Counted from the stretch's first letter, positions 33,878-42,353 are shown. The stretch is 64,000 nucleotides of DNA from Roseofilum capinflatum BLCC-M114 (GCF_030068505.1 NZ_JAQOSO010000087.1:62001-126000); one strand, 5' to 3'. Notes: a model not told the origin generated them from the letters alone. Numbers and translations are program-made.

Positions 33878-33932
33878 AGGCATGGGTGCGTATTATACTG
33901 AGGTACAGTGAACTCAATACGCACCCATGCCT
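33878..33932. promoter_or_regulatory. 17-bp inverted repeat spanning the start codon of the AAA-like gene
   Basis: AGGCATGGGTGCGTATT at 33878-33894 and its exact complement AATACGCACCCATGCCT at 33916-33932 are separated by 21 bases. The start ATG of the next gene (33927) is inside the right arm, and a TATTAT -10-like box overlaps the left arm. As DNA it could be an operator; as RNA it would hide the start codon. Confidence 0.7.
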
Positions 33933-35237
33933 AATCTTGAGAGAGCTTTACAGTTTATTGAACAACGATGGATAGGAAAGACCGGTAAACCTCTAAGTCC
34001 TATTCAGAAAGCGATTCTCCAGGGTTCCTGGGGAGAGGAAGCAATCCCATATCATCAGATTGCCGCTCAGGAAAACTATTCCTGCCAGTATATTCAGCAA
34101 GTGGCCGCTCCCCATCTATGGCGTATCTTATCTGGCGTATTGGGGGAAAAAGTGAGTAAAAAAAGCTTTACTTCTGTGGTAAAGAAGTATCTGGCCACTG
34201 GAAATTTGGACGGTGGTTTCCTAGATCTTCCTGGCGATCGCCTTTCTCTTGACTCTAAGTTGTATATTAAAAGACCCAGTGTAGAGCAACTGGGTTTTCA
34301 AGTCTTGTCTCAGCCGGGAGGAGTTCTAAGTCTTGTGGGGCCTCGAAAAATAGGTAAAACCTCTCTGATGATTCGGCTTTTGCATCGAGCAAGACAAGAA
34401 AATATGACGGTCATTCCTTTAAGCCTAGAACAGGTTGACCCAGAGTTTTTACAAAATTTAGATCATTTGCTAAGATGGCTAATCTATGAGTTGCATTATC
34501 GATTAAGTTTATCGCCTCCTGAATGGAATTGTGCTATAGATGGATTAGGATGCAAAGGGTTATCAACTCATTACCTAGAAAATTTACTCAACAAAATTGA
34601 GTCATCTTTAGTAGTCGCTATTGACGAATTCAATCTATTATTTAATCATCATTCAATTGCGATTGATTTCTTACGCTCACTGCATTCTTGGCATGAATTT
34701 TCAGGATATGGAAGTCCAGAAACTAGGTCTTGGAAAAAATTACGATTTATATTAGTGACCCGTACAGATATTTATGCTGAACTCAATATTAAAAGCGCTC
34801 CTATCCGCATTGGTAAATCGATGAAACTTCCTTACTTTACCACCCTAGAGATAGACGAGTTGGCCAACTATTATCGGGTGAAACTTACCTATTCTGAAAT
34901 TGAGGAACTCATGCGGTTTACAGGAGGACACCCTTATTTAGTAAGCTTGAGTTTATACACAATTTATCAAAACAATGCCACTTTAAAGACTGTCTTAAAT
35001 GCTAACATTGAGGGAGATCCTATTTTCAAGAAATATTTAAACACCTATGGTCAAATTCTTCAAGGGAATGCTACTCTACTGTGTGGGTTTCAAGAGGTAA
35101 TTCAAGCTCAAGGAGGTGTAAGATTACCTCCAGAAATGGAGTTTCAGCTCGAAAGTTTGGGTTTGGTGAAGTCGGGTAAGGATGGAGTTACGGTAGCCAA
35201 TGGGTTATATCGTTGGTATTTTGGCGATCGCCCTTAA
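33927..35237 (+). CDS. HTH plus AAA-like (AAA_35) STAND-type ATPase
   Basis: This 436-residue protein has an N-terminal helical HTH-like region (about 1-90, LSPIQKAILQGSWGEEAIPYH), then an AAA-like P-loop domain with Walker A GPRKIGKTS (138-146) and Walker B VVAIDE (229-234). A C-terminal winged-helix-like part follows (FTGGHPYLVSLSLYTIYQN, then VTVANGLYRWYFGDR). This layout is common in cyanobacterial ATPases linked to conflict or signalling systems, where an effector is often fused or adjacent. None is adjacent here. The start is uncertain because it lies inside the inverted repeat and has no ribosome site. Confidence 0.8.
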   Translation: MPNLERALQFIEQRWIGKTGKPLSPIQKAILQGSWGEEAIPYHQIAAQENYSCQYIQQVAAPHLWRILSGVLGEKVSKKSFTSVVKKYLATGNLDGGFLDLPGDRLSLDSKLYIKRPSVEQLGFQVLSQPGGVLSLVGPRKIGKTSLMIRLLHRARQENMTVIPLSLEQVDPEFLQNLDHLLRWLIYELHYRLSLSPPEWNCAIDGLGCKGLSTHYLENLLNKIESSLVVAIDEFNLLFNHHSIAIDFLRSLHSWHEFSGYGSPETRSWKKLRFILVTRTDIYAELNIKSAPIRIGKSMKLPYFTTLEIDELANYYRVKLTYSEIEELMRFTGGHPYLVSLSLYTIYQNNATLKTVLNANIEGDPIFKKYLNTYGQILQGNATLLCGFQEVIQAQGGVRLPPEMEFQLESLGLVKSGKDGVTVANGLYRWYFGDRP

Positions 35238-35429
35238 ATTCGCTTAAGGGATAAATTGATCAATATCTTCAGTGAGAAGGAGAAAATTTTGGGGTAAGCC
35301 GACTTGATATAAACACCCTAGGTATAGCGCAAAATTAAAAAATTGTCAAATACTTTCACTAGATGTAGAAAATGGAGTACATTAAGATCTCATCACTTCA
35401 TTCATGTGATCGTAGTACCTCCATTCCCT

Positions 35430-37694
35430 ATGATGCAACCAACGCTCTCCGTAACAGCCCATACCCCCCACACAACCCCGATTCATGTGATTAAACGAGA
35501 TGGCACTCGTGCAGCCCTAGATATCACCAAAATTCGTGCTGTTGTGGAGTGGGCGTGTTTGGGAACCCAAGCCAGCCCAATTCCTTTAGAAGCAGGATTA
35601 ACGACGCGCCTGCGTAATGGGGTGACCACTAGAGAAATTCAGGAAAACCTGATTAATTGTAGCTTAGAGCTATGTAGTCCGACTGAACCCGATTGGCGGT
35701 ATGTGGCGGGACGGCTGCATATGTGGAGCCTTTGGAAAGATACCTTAGTTTCCCGTGGCTATCAATATAGCAACTATCCGAAAACAGTGGCCCGTAAGGT
35801 GGCTGCCAATGAGTATGACCAACGGATCTTAACCTATTCTCCGGATGAATTGGAAATTGCGGGGGGTTGGATTAATCCGGATTGGGATACGGATTATGAT
35901 TATGCTGGGGCAACTCTGTTAACGAAGCGGTATTTGCTTGAAGATGAATTGCCCCAAGAAGCTTATCTGACTTGTGCGCTGCTGCTTGCGTCGGTGGAAG
36001 AACCGCAAAACCGGCTGAAGTGGGCGAAAAAGTTTTATGAGGCGATCGCCCAACGGAAAATTTCCTTAGCCACCCCGATCCTCGCCAATCTCCGCATTCC
36101 TGGGGGTTCCCTCTCCAGTTGCTTCATTACCGCTATGGATGACCACCTAGAGAGCATTTATGCCACTTTAACCGATACGGCCCGCATTTCCAAAAATGGG
36201 GGCGGTGTAGGGGTGAATGTGAGCCGCATTCGGGCAACCGGATCTTGGGTGATGGGTAAACCCAATGCTTCTGGGGGGGTGGTTCCCTGGATTAAATTGC
36301 TCAATGATACGGCGATCGCCGTTAACCAAGGGGGAAGACGCGCAGGAGCAGTCACCGTCAGCCTCGATATCTGGCATTTGGATATCCTCGAATTCCTGGA
36401 AATGCAAACCGAAAACGGGGATCAACGGCGCAAAGCTTATGATATTTTCCCTCAATTGGTGATTGCCGATGAATTCATGAGACGGGTTATTGCCCAAGAA
36501 AACTGGACATTAGTCGATCCCTACGAAGTCAAAACCAAGCTAGGCATTGACTTACCGACTCTCTGGGGCAAAGACTTCGAGCAAGCCTATGAAAAAATTG
36601 AAGCCGAAGTGGGTCATACTCTAACCTTGTATAACCGGATTAATGCCAGGGAACTGTTTAAGACGATCATGCGTACCCAGGTAGAAACGGGTATGCCCTA
36701 TCTGGCATTCAAAGATACCATTAACCGTGCTAATCCCAACTCCCATAAAGGCTACATTCCCGGCGTTAATCTCTGCTGTGAATCCTTCAGCAATGTCAGC
36801 CCTGGAGAAGAAGCCCATTGTTGTAACTTGAATAGCCTCAATTTTGCCAACCTAGAAGCCGAGGAATTGGCCGACATTTGCCAAACGGCAGTCCGCATGT
36901 TGGACAATACCATTGAAGTCACCCATCCTCCTTTCGCAGCCAGTAAAACCCATAATGATAGATATCGCACCATTGGCGTAGGAGCCATGGGATTAGCGGA
37001 TTGGTTGGCGAAAAACCAACTTTCCTATGAGGATTTGCCGCAGATAAGCCATTTATTTGAGGAAATGGGTTATTGGTGTACCCATGCTTCCATGGAGTTG
37101 GCGAAAGAGCGCGGTGCTTATAAATACTTTGCCGGCAGTCAGTGGAGTAAAGGGCATTTGATTGGAGCCAAACCGGTGGAGTGGTTTCGGGAACATTCCC
37201 AGGAGCCAGAGCGCTGGGAGCAATTGTCACAAGATATCCAGAAATATGGTATTCGTAATAGTCATATTACGGCGATCGCCCCCAACACCTCCTCCTCCCT
37301 CGTCCAAGGTTGCACCGCCAGCATTCTGCCCACCTACAGCCGTTTCTTCTACGATAAATGGGCAAAAGGCAGCGTACCCATTGCCCCCCCATTTATCACC
37401 GACGCTCTCTGGTACTACCAAGAAAACAAACACTTAGAACAGAAAAAAGTCGTCGCTGCTGTCTCCACCATTCAACAGTGGATTGATACCGGCATTTCCA
37501 TGGAATTGCTCTTTAATTTGAACGCAGGTGTCTATTTTCAGGATGAACCCGAACGTACCCTCAAAGCTAAAGACATTTTTGAAACTTTAGTCATGGCTTG
37601 GCAACAACAATGTAAAGCCGTATACTATGTCCGCACCGTTCAACGGGACGACTTTAAGGAAGGGTTAACCGACTGTAGTTCTTGCGCCAATTAA
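35430..37694 (+). CDS. nrdA: Ribonucleotide reductase, class I, large subunit
   Basis: This 754-residue subunit, counted from the ATG at 35430, reduces ribonucleotides to deoxyribonucleotides for DNA synthesis. The N-terminal ATP cone is VIKRDGTRAALDITKIR. Active-site features include SLSSCFITAMDD, the NLCCESFSNVSPGEEAHCCNLNSL segment with its cysteines, and the C-terminal redox pair CSSC. An in-frame TTG at 35343 would add 29 residues, but the sequence conserved in the family begins after the ATG. nrdB follows behind an intrinsic terminator. Confidence 0.95.
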   Translation: MMQPTLSVTAHTPHTTPIHVIKRDGTRAALDITKIRAVVEWACLGTQASPIPLEAGLTTRLRNGVTTREIQENLINCSLELCSPTEPDWRYVAGRLHMWSLWKDTLVSRGYQYSNYPKTVARKVAANEYDQRILTYSPDELEIAGGWINPDWDTDYDYAGATLLTKRYLLEDELPQEAYLTCALLLASVEEPQNRLKWAKKFYEAIAQRKISLATPILANLRIPGGSLSSCFITAMDDHLESIYATLTDTARISKNGGGVGVNVSRIRATGSWVMGKPNASGGVVPWIKLLNDTAIAVNQGGRRAGAVTVSLDIWHLDILEFLEMQTENGDQRRKAYDIFPQLVIADEFMRRVIAQENWTLVDPYEVKTKLGIDLPTLWGKDFEQAYEKIEAEVGHTLTLYNRINARELFKTIMRTQVETGMPYLAFKDTINRANPNSHKGYIPGVNLCCESFSNVSPGEEAHCCNLNSLNFANLEAEELADICQTAVRMLDNTIEVTHPPFAASKTHNDRYRTIGVGAMGLADWLAKNQLSYEDLPQISHLFEEMGYWCTHASMELAKERGAYKYFAGSQWSKGHLIGAKPVEWFREHSQEPERWEQLSQDIQKYGIRNSHITAIAPNTSSSLVQGCTASILPTYSRFFYDKWAKGSVPIAPPFITDALWYYQENKHLEQKKVVAAVSTIQQWIDTGISMELLFNLNAGVYFQDEPERTLKAKDIFETLVMAWQQQCKAVYYVRTVQRDDFKEGLTDCSSCAN

Positions 37695-37717
37695 ACCCAC
37701 ATTTGCCAAAATTAGGA

Positions 37718-37752
37718 AATGGAAGTAGATTATAATCTGCTTCCATTTTTTT
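37718..37752 (+). terminator. Intrinsic terminator between nrdA and nrdB
   Basis: AAATGGAAGTAGATTA pairs with TAATCTGCTTCCATTT with one G-T/mismatch position, followed by a run of T. This is a good rho-independent terminator or attenuator, 23 bases after the nrdA stop. Confidence 0.8.
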
Positions 37753-37817
37753 GTCATTGAATCTAAAGTTGGACTACAAAAATCATGAATCATACACACT
37801 TCATCGATCGGCAAAAA

Positions 37818-38852
37818 ATGACAATGAACCCCATCTTTAACCCTGGGGGAAATGACGACACCGAGCATCGAACCATTTGGTTTGGGGAAACCACCAATCT
37901 CATGCAACTCAATGATGTCCGCTATCCTTGGGCAGTCAGTCTCTATAAAATGATGCGTGAGAACTTCTGGATTCCCGAAAAATTGGACATTACTCAAGAT
38001 GTGGTGGATTATTGGAATTTAACCCCAGAAGAGCGAAAAGCGTTTGATGGAATTTTATCCTATTTAACCTTTTTAGATTCCGTTCAAACCTGCAATATTC
38101 CCCACTTAAAAAGCACGGTTACCGCGCCAGAAATTAGTCTCTGCATGGCGGAACAAATTGCCCAAGAGGGAATGCACAATCAATCGTATCAATATATGAT
38201 TGAGACGATTATTCCTTCAGAAAGACGGAATGAAGTATATGACTTCTGGCGCACCGATAAGGTTTTAAAGGAGCGCTGTACATTTGTGGCGGGACTTTAT
38301 CAACAGTATATTGACGATCCGACCCCAGAAAAATATTTTGTTTCTTTGGTAGCCGACTATATTTTAGAAGGGCTGTATTTTTACAATGGATTCTGTTTTT
38401 TCTATAATCTAGCTTCGCGGATGTTGATGCCAGGCAGTGCGGATATTTTCAAGTTGATTAATCGAGATGAATTATCCCATGTCCGGCTCTATCAAAAAAT
38501 TCTGCCGGAGGCAATGACGGTGTTTCCCCATTCGGTGGATCAAATTTATGAAATGTTCGATCATGCCGTGCGCCATGAATGTCAGTGGACTAACCATATT
38601 ATTGGCAATCAAATCCTGGGAATTACGGAGGGGAGTACGGAGCAGTATACCAAATACTTGGCTAATATTCGCTTAGGGGCGATCGGTTTGCCGCCGATGT
38701 ATCCGGATGATAAATATAAGAAGAGTCCCTATGCTCATCTAGAGCGTTTTTCGGATACGAAGAAAGAAGGCCATACGAAGGCGAATTTCTTTGAAGCGGG
38801 AGTCACCAGTTATGTGATGTCTTCCGGGGTAACCGGTTGGGACGAAATTTAG
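37818..38852 (+). CDS. nrdB: Ribonucleotide reductase, class I, small subunit
   Basis: This 344-residue di-iron or metal-radical subunit, counted from MTMNPIFNPGG at 37818, generates the radical used by NrdA. Metal-ligand helices are seen in PEISLCMAEQIAQEGMHNQS (Glu and His), DYILEGLYFYNGF and INRDELSHVRLYQ. The conserved C-terminal region (NFFEAGVTSYVMSSGVTGWD) is complete. An ATG at 37785 is in frame and possible, but relatives start near MTxNPIFNP. The stop is followed by two hairpins (38851-38900). Confidence 0.94.
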   Translation: MTMNPIFNPGGNDDTEHRTIWFGETTNLMQLNDVRYPWAVSLYKMMRENFWIPEKLDITQDVVDYWNLTPEERKAFDGILSYLTFLDSVQTCNIPHLKSTVTAPEISLCMAEQIAQEGMHNQSYQYMIETIIPSERRNEVYDFWRTDKVLKERCTFVAGLYQQYIDDPTPEKYFVSLVADYILEGLYFYNGFCFFYNLASRMLMPGSADIFKLINRDELSHVRLYQKILPEAMTVFPHSVDQIYEMFDHAVRHECQWTNHIIGNQILGITEGSTEQYTKYLANIRLGAIGLPPMYPDDKYKKSPYAHLERFSDTKKEGHTKANFFEAGVTSYVMSSGVTGWDEI

Positions 38853-38929
38853 GGGTTGTAAGCTGTAACCCTCTTTTGTCACCCTGGGACGAAAGAGGGC
38901 GATCAACACTTTTGCTTAAAATATACTCT

Positions 38930-39373
38930 ATGAATGTCGTTTATCGCTTACAAGGTGTAGAATTTGAATGGGATGCCAATAAAGCTCAAGTCAATTTTGA
39001 GAAACATGGCGTAACATTTGAAGAAGCAGCAGAAGCATTTTTCGATCCCTTTTATCAAACAGGAGATGCAACGGTAAATAGTGAACAAAGAGAATTTATT
39101 CTCGGTTATTCTCTAGCTTATCGTGTATTGTTCGTTGTTTATATAGCTAGTCTAAATGAATTGTGCAATTGGAAATGCCCTCTCCCTATATCCCTCTCCC
39201 ACGGGAGAGGGACTTTCCCCCTTCTCCTGTGGGAGAAGGGGGTAGGGGGATGAGGGGCAATCGTTACATAACTCATTTAGGCCTGCTATATAGAACGAAA
39301 GGAACGTACTCGAATTATTTCTGCACGTCCAGCTACTCGCATAGAGAAAAAACAATATGAACAAGCCGAATGA
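38930..39373 (+). pseudogene. brnT: BrnT-type toxin gene split by a MITE
   Basis: The first part reads MNVVYRLQGVEFEWDANKAQ, then VNFEKHGVTFEEAAEAF and on to RVLFVVYI. It then enters a 147-base insertion with an in-frame stop at 39251. After the insertion the same frame resumes: ERKERTRIISARPATRIEKK, then QYEQAE and a stop at 39371-39373. Removing the insertion gives a normal BrnT RNase toxin (about 97 residues). The antitoxin gene overlaps the 3' end. As it stands, the toxin would lack its C-terminal helix with the RPATRxEK active-site region. Confidence 0.88.
39143..39289. mobile_element. MITE inserted in brnT, about 147 bp
   Basis: The left end TATAGCTAGTCTAAATGAAT and the reverse complement of the right end TATAGCAGGCCTAAATGAGT match at most of their first 27 positions. 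The insertion sits in a TATATA site, so a TA target duplication fits. The inside is two G/C-rich hairpins built on CCCTCTCCC and CCCCCTTCTCC arms. There is no coding capacity. The boundaries may shift by one to three bases within TATATA. Confidence 0.85.
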
Positions 39374-39575
39374 ATTAATCAACCTTAGTATTAAACCTCG
39401 CCCGTCAGAAAATGTATCCATTTCAATCCCTAAAGATACACTAGAGTCTCTTAAAATCATTGCTCATAATCGGGATATGTCTTTAGAGGCTCTGTTAAGA
39501 TTCTACATTGGACAAGGTTTACGTCAAGATTTAGCCCAATCATCTTTTGAGTCAGAAGTCATTATTACGAATTAA
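39357..39575 (+). CDS. Antitoxin of the brnT module (ribbon-helix-helix type)
   Basis: This 72-residue protein has a central VSISIPKDTLESLKIIAHNR and DMSLEALLRFYIGQGLRQDL, matching the beta-strand plus two-helix pattern of MetJ/CopG-type antitoxins. The start overlaps the end of the restored brnT frame by 17 bases, as in normal BrnTA modules. With the toxin split, it may be a decaying or now freely acting repressor. Confidence 0.75.
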   Translation: MNKPNELINLSIKPRPSENVSISIPKDTLESLKIIAHNRDMSLEALLRFYIGQGLRQDLAQSSFESEVIITN

Positions 39576-39595
39576 AATAGGAGGATGATCAAAAT

Positions 39596-39805
39596 ATGGA
39601 ATACAGAGTTAAAGCTAAGGCTAAACTTGAAGAAGAATTTATAATTGACGATGAACAATTAATCCGTTACTTTGGTGAAGAAAAAGTTTCAACAACAGAT
39701 AAAGAGGTTTTACTCAAACAAATGATTGGTGAAACTGAAAATGTTAGGAATTGGGAGCTAACTGAATTGAAAGTAAAAATCCTTAATTCAGAGCATGTAG
39801 TGTAA
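39596..39805 (+). CDS. Small acidic protein, hypothetical
   Basis: This 69-residue protein has a very good ribosome site (TAGGAGG) before the ATG at 39596. The sequence is rich in Lys and Glu (MEYRVKAKAKLEEEFIID...) and mostly helical. It follows the antitoxin gene by 20 bases and may share its mRNA. No family is recognised. Confidence 0.6.
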   Translation: MEYRVKAKAKLEEEFIIDDEQLIRYFGEEKVSTTDKEVLLKQMIGETENVRNWELTELKVKILNSEHVV

Positions 39806-39879
39806 AATAAGTTACTTTTATAAATTGAAGGGATGAACTCTAACGGTAGGCGAAGGGGAAAAGGAATTGTTAGACTGAA

Positions 39880-41700
39880 ATGATCCATTGGCCTAGGTTG
39901 CTCGGTACAATGAACAACGACTTCATCGTTGATAAAGACTCCATGCGATCGCCCTATTCTCCCCGTCGAACCAAGATTGTTGCTACTATCGGCCCAGCTA
40001 CCAGCAGTGCAGACGTGCTTCGTGAGCTAATCCTAGCCGGAGCAACGACGCTGAGACTGAATTTTTCCCACGGCAGCCATGAGGATCATCAGCGCAATAT
40101 CCGCCTCATTCGCCAAGTGTCGTTTGAGCTGAATCAGCCGGTGGGTATTTTACAGGATTTACAGGGGCCGAAAATTCGGTTGGGGAAATTCGAGCAGGGA
40201 TCGGTGGTGCTGAAAAAGGGCGATCGCTTCACGCTGACGAGCGATCGCATGTTGGGAACACAAGAAATTAGTTTTGTCAGCTACGATCGCCTCGCAGAAG
40301 AAGTCCCCGTTGGCTCAACCATTCTCCTCGATGATGGTCGAGTCGAAATGAAAGTGGAAGAGATCGATCAAAATACCCATCAACTCCACTGTCGGGTGAT
40401 CGTTCCCGGAACCCTCTCCAACAACAAAGGGGTTAATTTTCCGGGGGTCTATCTCTCCGTTAAAGCCTTAACCGATAAAGACCGGGTGGATCTAGCCTTT
40501 GGTTTAGATCAAGGGGTAGACTGGATAGCACTCTCCTTTGTCCGCAACCCCCAGGATGTTCTGGAGATTAAGGAAATTATCTCCAATGCGGGCAAACAAG
40601 TGCCGGTGATCGTCAAAATCGAAAAACATGAGGCGATCGAACAAATGGACGCAATTCTGAGCCTATCTGATGGCGCAATGGTCGCTCGTGGCGATCTGGG
40701 GGTAGAAGTCCCCGCCGAAGACGTACCCATGTTGCAAAAACGTCTGATCTCCACCGCCAACCGTCTCGGTATTCCCGTCATTACCGCCACCCAAATGCTC
40801 GATAGCATGGTCAGTTCCCCCCGCGCCACCCGTGCCGAAATTTCCGATGTTGCCAACGCCATCCTCGATGGAACCGATGCGGTAATGCTCTCCAATGAAA
40901 CTGCCGTCGGTAAATTCCCCGTAGAAGCAGTAGCCACCATGGCCCGTATTGCCCAACGGATCGAACAGGAACCCCATACCCGCAACGCCGATACCAATGG
41001 TCGGCAATCCATTCCTAGCGCCATTTCCCAAGGGGTAAGCCGCATTTCCGAACAGCTCAATGCCGCCGCCATCATGACCCTGACGAAAACTGGATCAACA
41101 GCCCGCAATGTATCTAAGTTTCGCCCCATCGCTCCCATTTTAGCCATTACGCCTCAAGTGTCTGTGGCACGGCGCTTGCAGTTAGTTTGGGGAGTTCAAA
41201 CCCTCTTAGTGCTAGATTTACCCTCCATGAATCAGACCTTTGAAGCGGCTATTAATGCCGCCCAAGAGCAGCATTTACTTCAGGAGGGCGATTTAGTGGT
41301 GATGACGGCAGGGACATTAACCGGAGTCGCCGGTTCAACGGATTTAATTAAAGTCCAAATTGTTACGGCTGTCTTAGGAAAAGGCACGGGCATTGGCCAA
41401 GGTTTAGTCAGTGGTCGAGCCAGAATTGCCCACAATGGGTTAGAAGCAACCCATTTTCATCCCGGTGATATCTTAGTTGCCCCAGAAACTGGAGCTGATT
41501 TTATTGAAGCCATTCGCAAAGCGGGGGGCATTATTGTGGAAATGGATAGTACCACCTCCCATGCAGCGATTATTGGCTTGCGCTTAGGTATTCCCGTGAT
41601 TGTGGGCGTTCAGCGAGCAACACAGGTGATTCGCGATGGCGAGTTTGTCACCTTAGATATGGCACGAGGTTTGGTCTATTCTGGCTCATCGAGAATGTAA
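39880..41700 (+). CDS. pyk: Pyruvate kinase with C-terminal PEP-utiliser-like domain
   Basis: This enzyme has up to 606 residues and converts PEP and ADP to pyruvate and ATP. Core motifs: RRTKIVATIGPAT, LRLNFSHGSHEDH, LQDLQGPKIRLG, VKIEKHEAIEQMD, the MVARGDLGVEVPAEDVP loop, VITATQMLDSM and LSNETAVGKFPVE. The usual C-terminal allosteric domain is followed by an extra domain (about 490-606) ending in MDSTTSHAAIIGLRLGIPVI, which resembles the swivelling phosphohistidine domain of PEP-utilising enzymes. Cyanobacterial and some Gram-positive pyruvate kinases carry this. Start candidates are 39880, 39910 and 39943; the last is closest to the conserved region. Confidence 0.93.
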   Translation: MIHWPRLLGTMNNDFIVDKDSMRSPYSPRRTKIVATIGPATSSADVLRELILAGATTLRLNFSHGSHEDHQRNIRLIRQVSFELNQPVGILQDLQGPKIRLGKFEQGSVVLKKGDRFTLTSDRMLGTQEISFVSYDRLAEEVPVGSTILLDDGRVEMKVEEIDQNTHQLHCRVIVPGTLSNNKGVNFPGVYLSVKALTDKDRVDLAFGLDQGVDWIALSFVRNPQDVLEIKEIISNAGKQVPVIVKIEKHEAIEQMDAILSLSDGAMVARGDLGVEVPAEDVPMLQKRLISTANRLGIPVITATQMLDSMVSSPRATRAEISDVANAILDGTDAVMLSNETAVGKFPVEAVATMARIAQRIEQEPHTRNADTNGRQSIPSAISQGVSRISEQLNAAAIMTLTKTGSTARNVSKFRPIAPILAITPQVSVARRLQLVWGVQTLLVLDLPSMNQTFEAAINAAQEQHLLQEGDLVVMTAGTLTGVAGSTDLIKVQIVTAVLGKGTGIGQGLVSGRARIAHNGLEATHFHPGDILVAPETGADFIEAIRKAGGIIVEMDSTTSHAAIIGLRLGIPVIVGVQRATQVIRDGEFVTLDMARGLVYSGSSRM

Positions 41701-41729
41701 TATCAAATCCGAATAATCAGCTATGATTT

Positions 41730-41918
41730 GTCATTGCGAAGGTCACGCCAGTGGAATGAAGCAATCTCGATGTCATTGCGATGGAACGCAGTGGAATGAA
41801 GCAATCTCGATGTCATTGCGAATGGAACGCAGTGGAATGAAGCAATCCCAACCATCTCGGTAATCTTGGCGATTGCTTCCCTTTCCACTTCGTGGACATG
41901 AACGGTCGCAATGACATC
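41730..41918. repeat. Three direct copies plus one inverted copy of a roughly 40-base repeat
   Basis: The unit TCATTGCGAATGGAACGCAG TGGAATGAAGCAATCTCGATG, given here in two parts, occurs at 41731, 41773 and 41813 with small changes. An inverted copy lies at about 41871-41917. The same unit is seen once at 24228. The inverted copy allows a large hairpin after the pyruvate kinase gene. Confidence 0.85.
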
Positions 41919-41979
41919 TATTTAACCGGACATCATATAATTTAATCATTTACAATCCAGAGGAGGAGGTAATTCAACA

Positions 41980-42333
41980 ATGGCTACCTTAGAACATTTA
42001 CGCAGTGCAGTCATTCAAATATAGCGCTTTGCGCTGTATAGGTGGACAGTAGGAAAAGATCCCCCCTTGCCCCCCTTAAAAAGGGGGGAATAGGAAAGTC
42101 CCCCTTTTTAAGGGGGATTTAGGGGGATCAAGATGTCCCACATAACAGCGAAAACTGCTGTATTGGAAGAATTACACCACTATAATACTTCTCGTCAAGA
42201 AAAAGATGTTTTTTCGGAAATCATTTTGGATAAGGAACGAGATCATTATCTGTTGTTAGATGTGGGTTGGAAAGGAAAGGAGTATATTTACGATCCTTTT
42301 ATTATGTCTCACTGCTATTCCAATCAACTATAG
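41980..42333 (+). pseudogene. xisI: XisI-like gene split by a MITE and truncated at its 3' end
   Basis: A strong ribosome site GAGGAGGAGGT precedes the ATG at 41980. The frame reads MATLEHLRSAVIQI and then stops inside a 141-base insertion. After it, the same frame continues LEELHHYNTSRQEKDVFSEI, then ILDKERDHYLLLDVGWKGKE. Without the insertion, the block ILDKERDHYLLLDVGW matches the core of XisI (fdxN element excision controlling factor). The normal C-terminal half (IHIDI...DGTE) is missing; the frame ends DPFIMSHCYSNQL. A XisH partner is not seen. The gene cannot make a full product. Confidence 0.8.
42022..42160. mobile_element. MITE inserted in the xisI remnant, about 139 bp plus TA
   Basis: The ends TAGCGCTTTGCGCTGTATAG and (reverse complement of the right end) CAGCAGTTTTCGCTGTTATG are imperfect inverted repeats. 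TA at 42020-42021 and 42161-42162 looks like the target duplication. The inside is a large palindrome made of CCCCCCTT...AAGGGGG arms. No coding capacity. Confidence 0.85.
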
Positions 42334-42353
42334 TTCTTGAAACGGTGATGTTC

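Noticed and set aside
39163-39253. Arrays of CCCTCTCCC and CCCCCTTCTCC words that look like short spaced repeats
   Set aside because: They are the arms of palindromes inside a single MITE, not a CRISPR array: there are no regular spacers.
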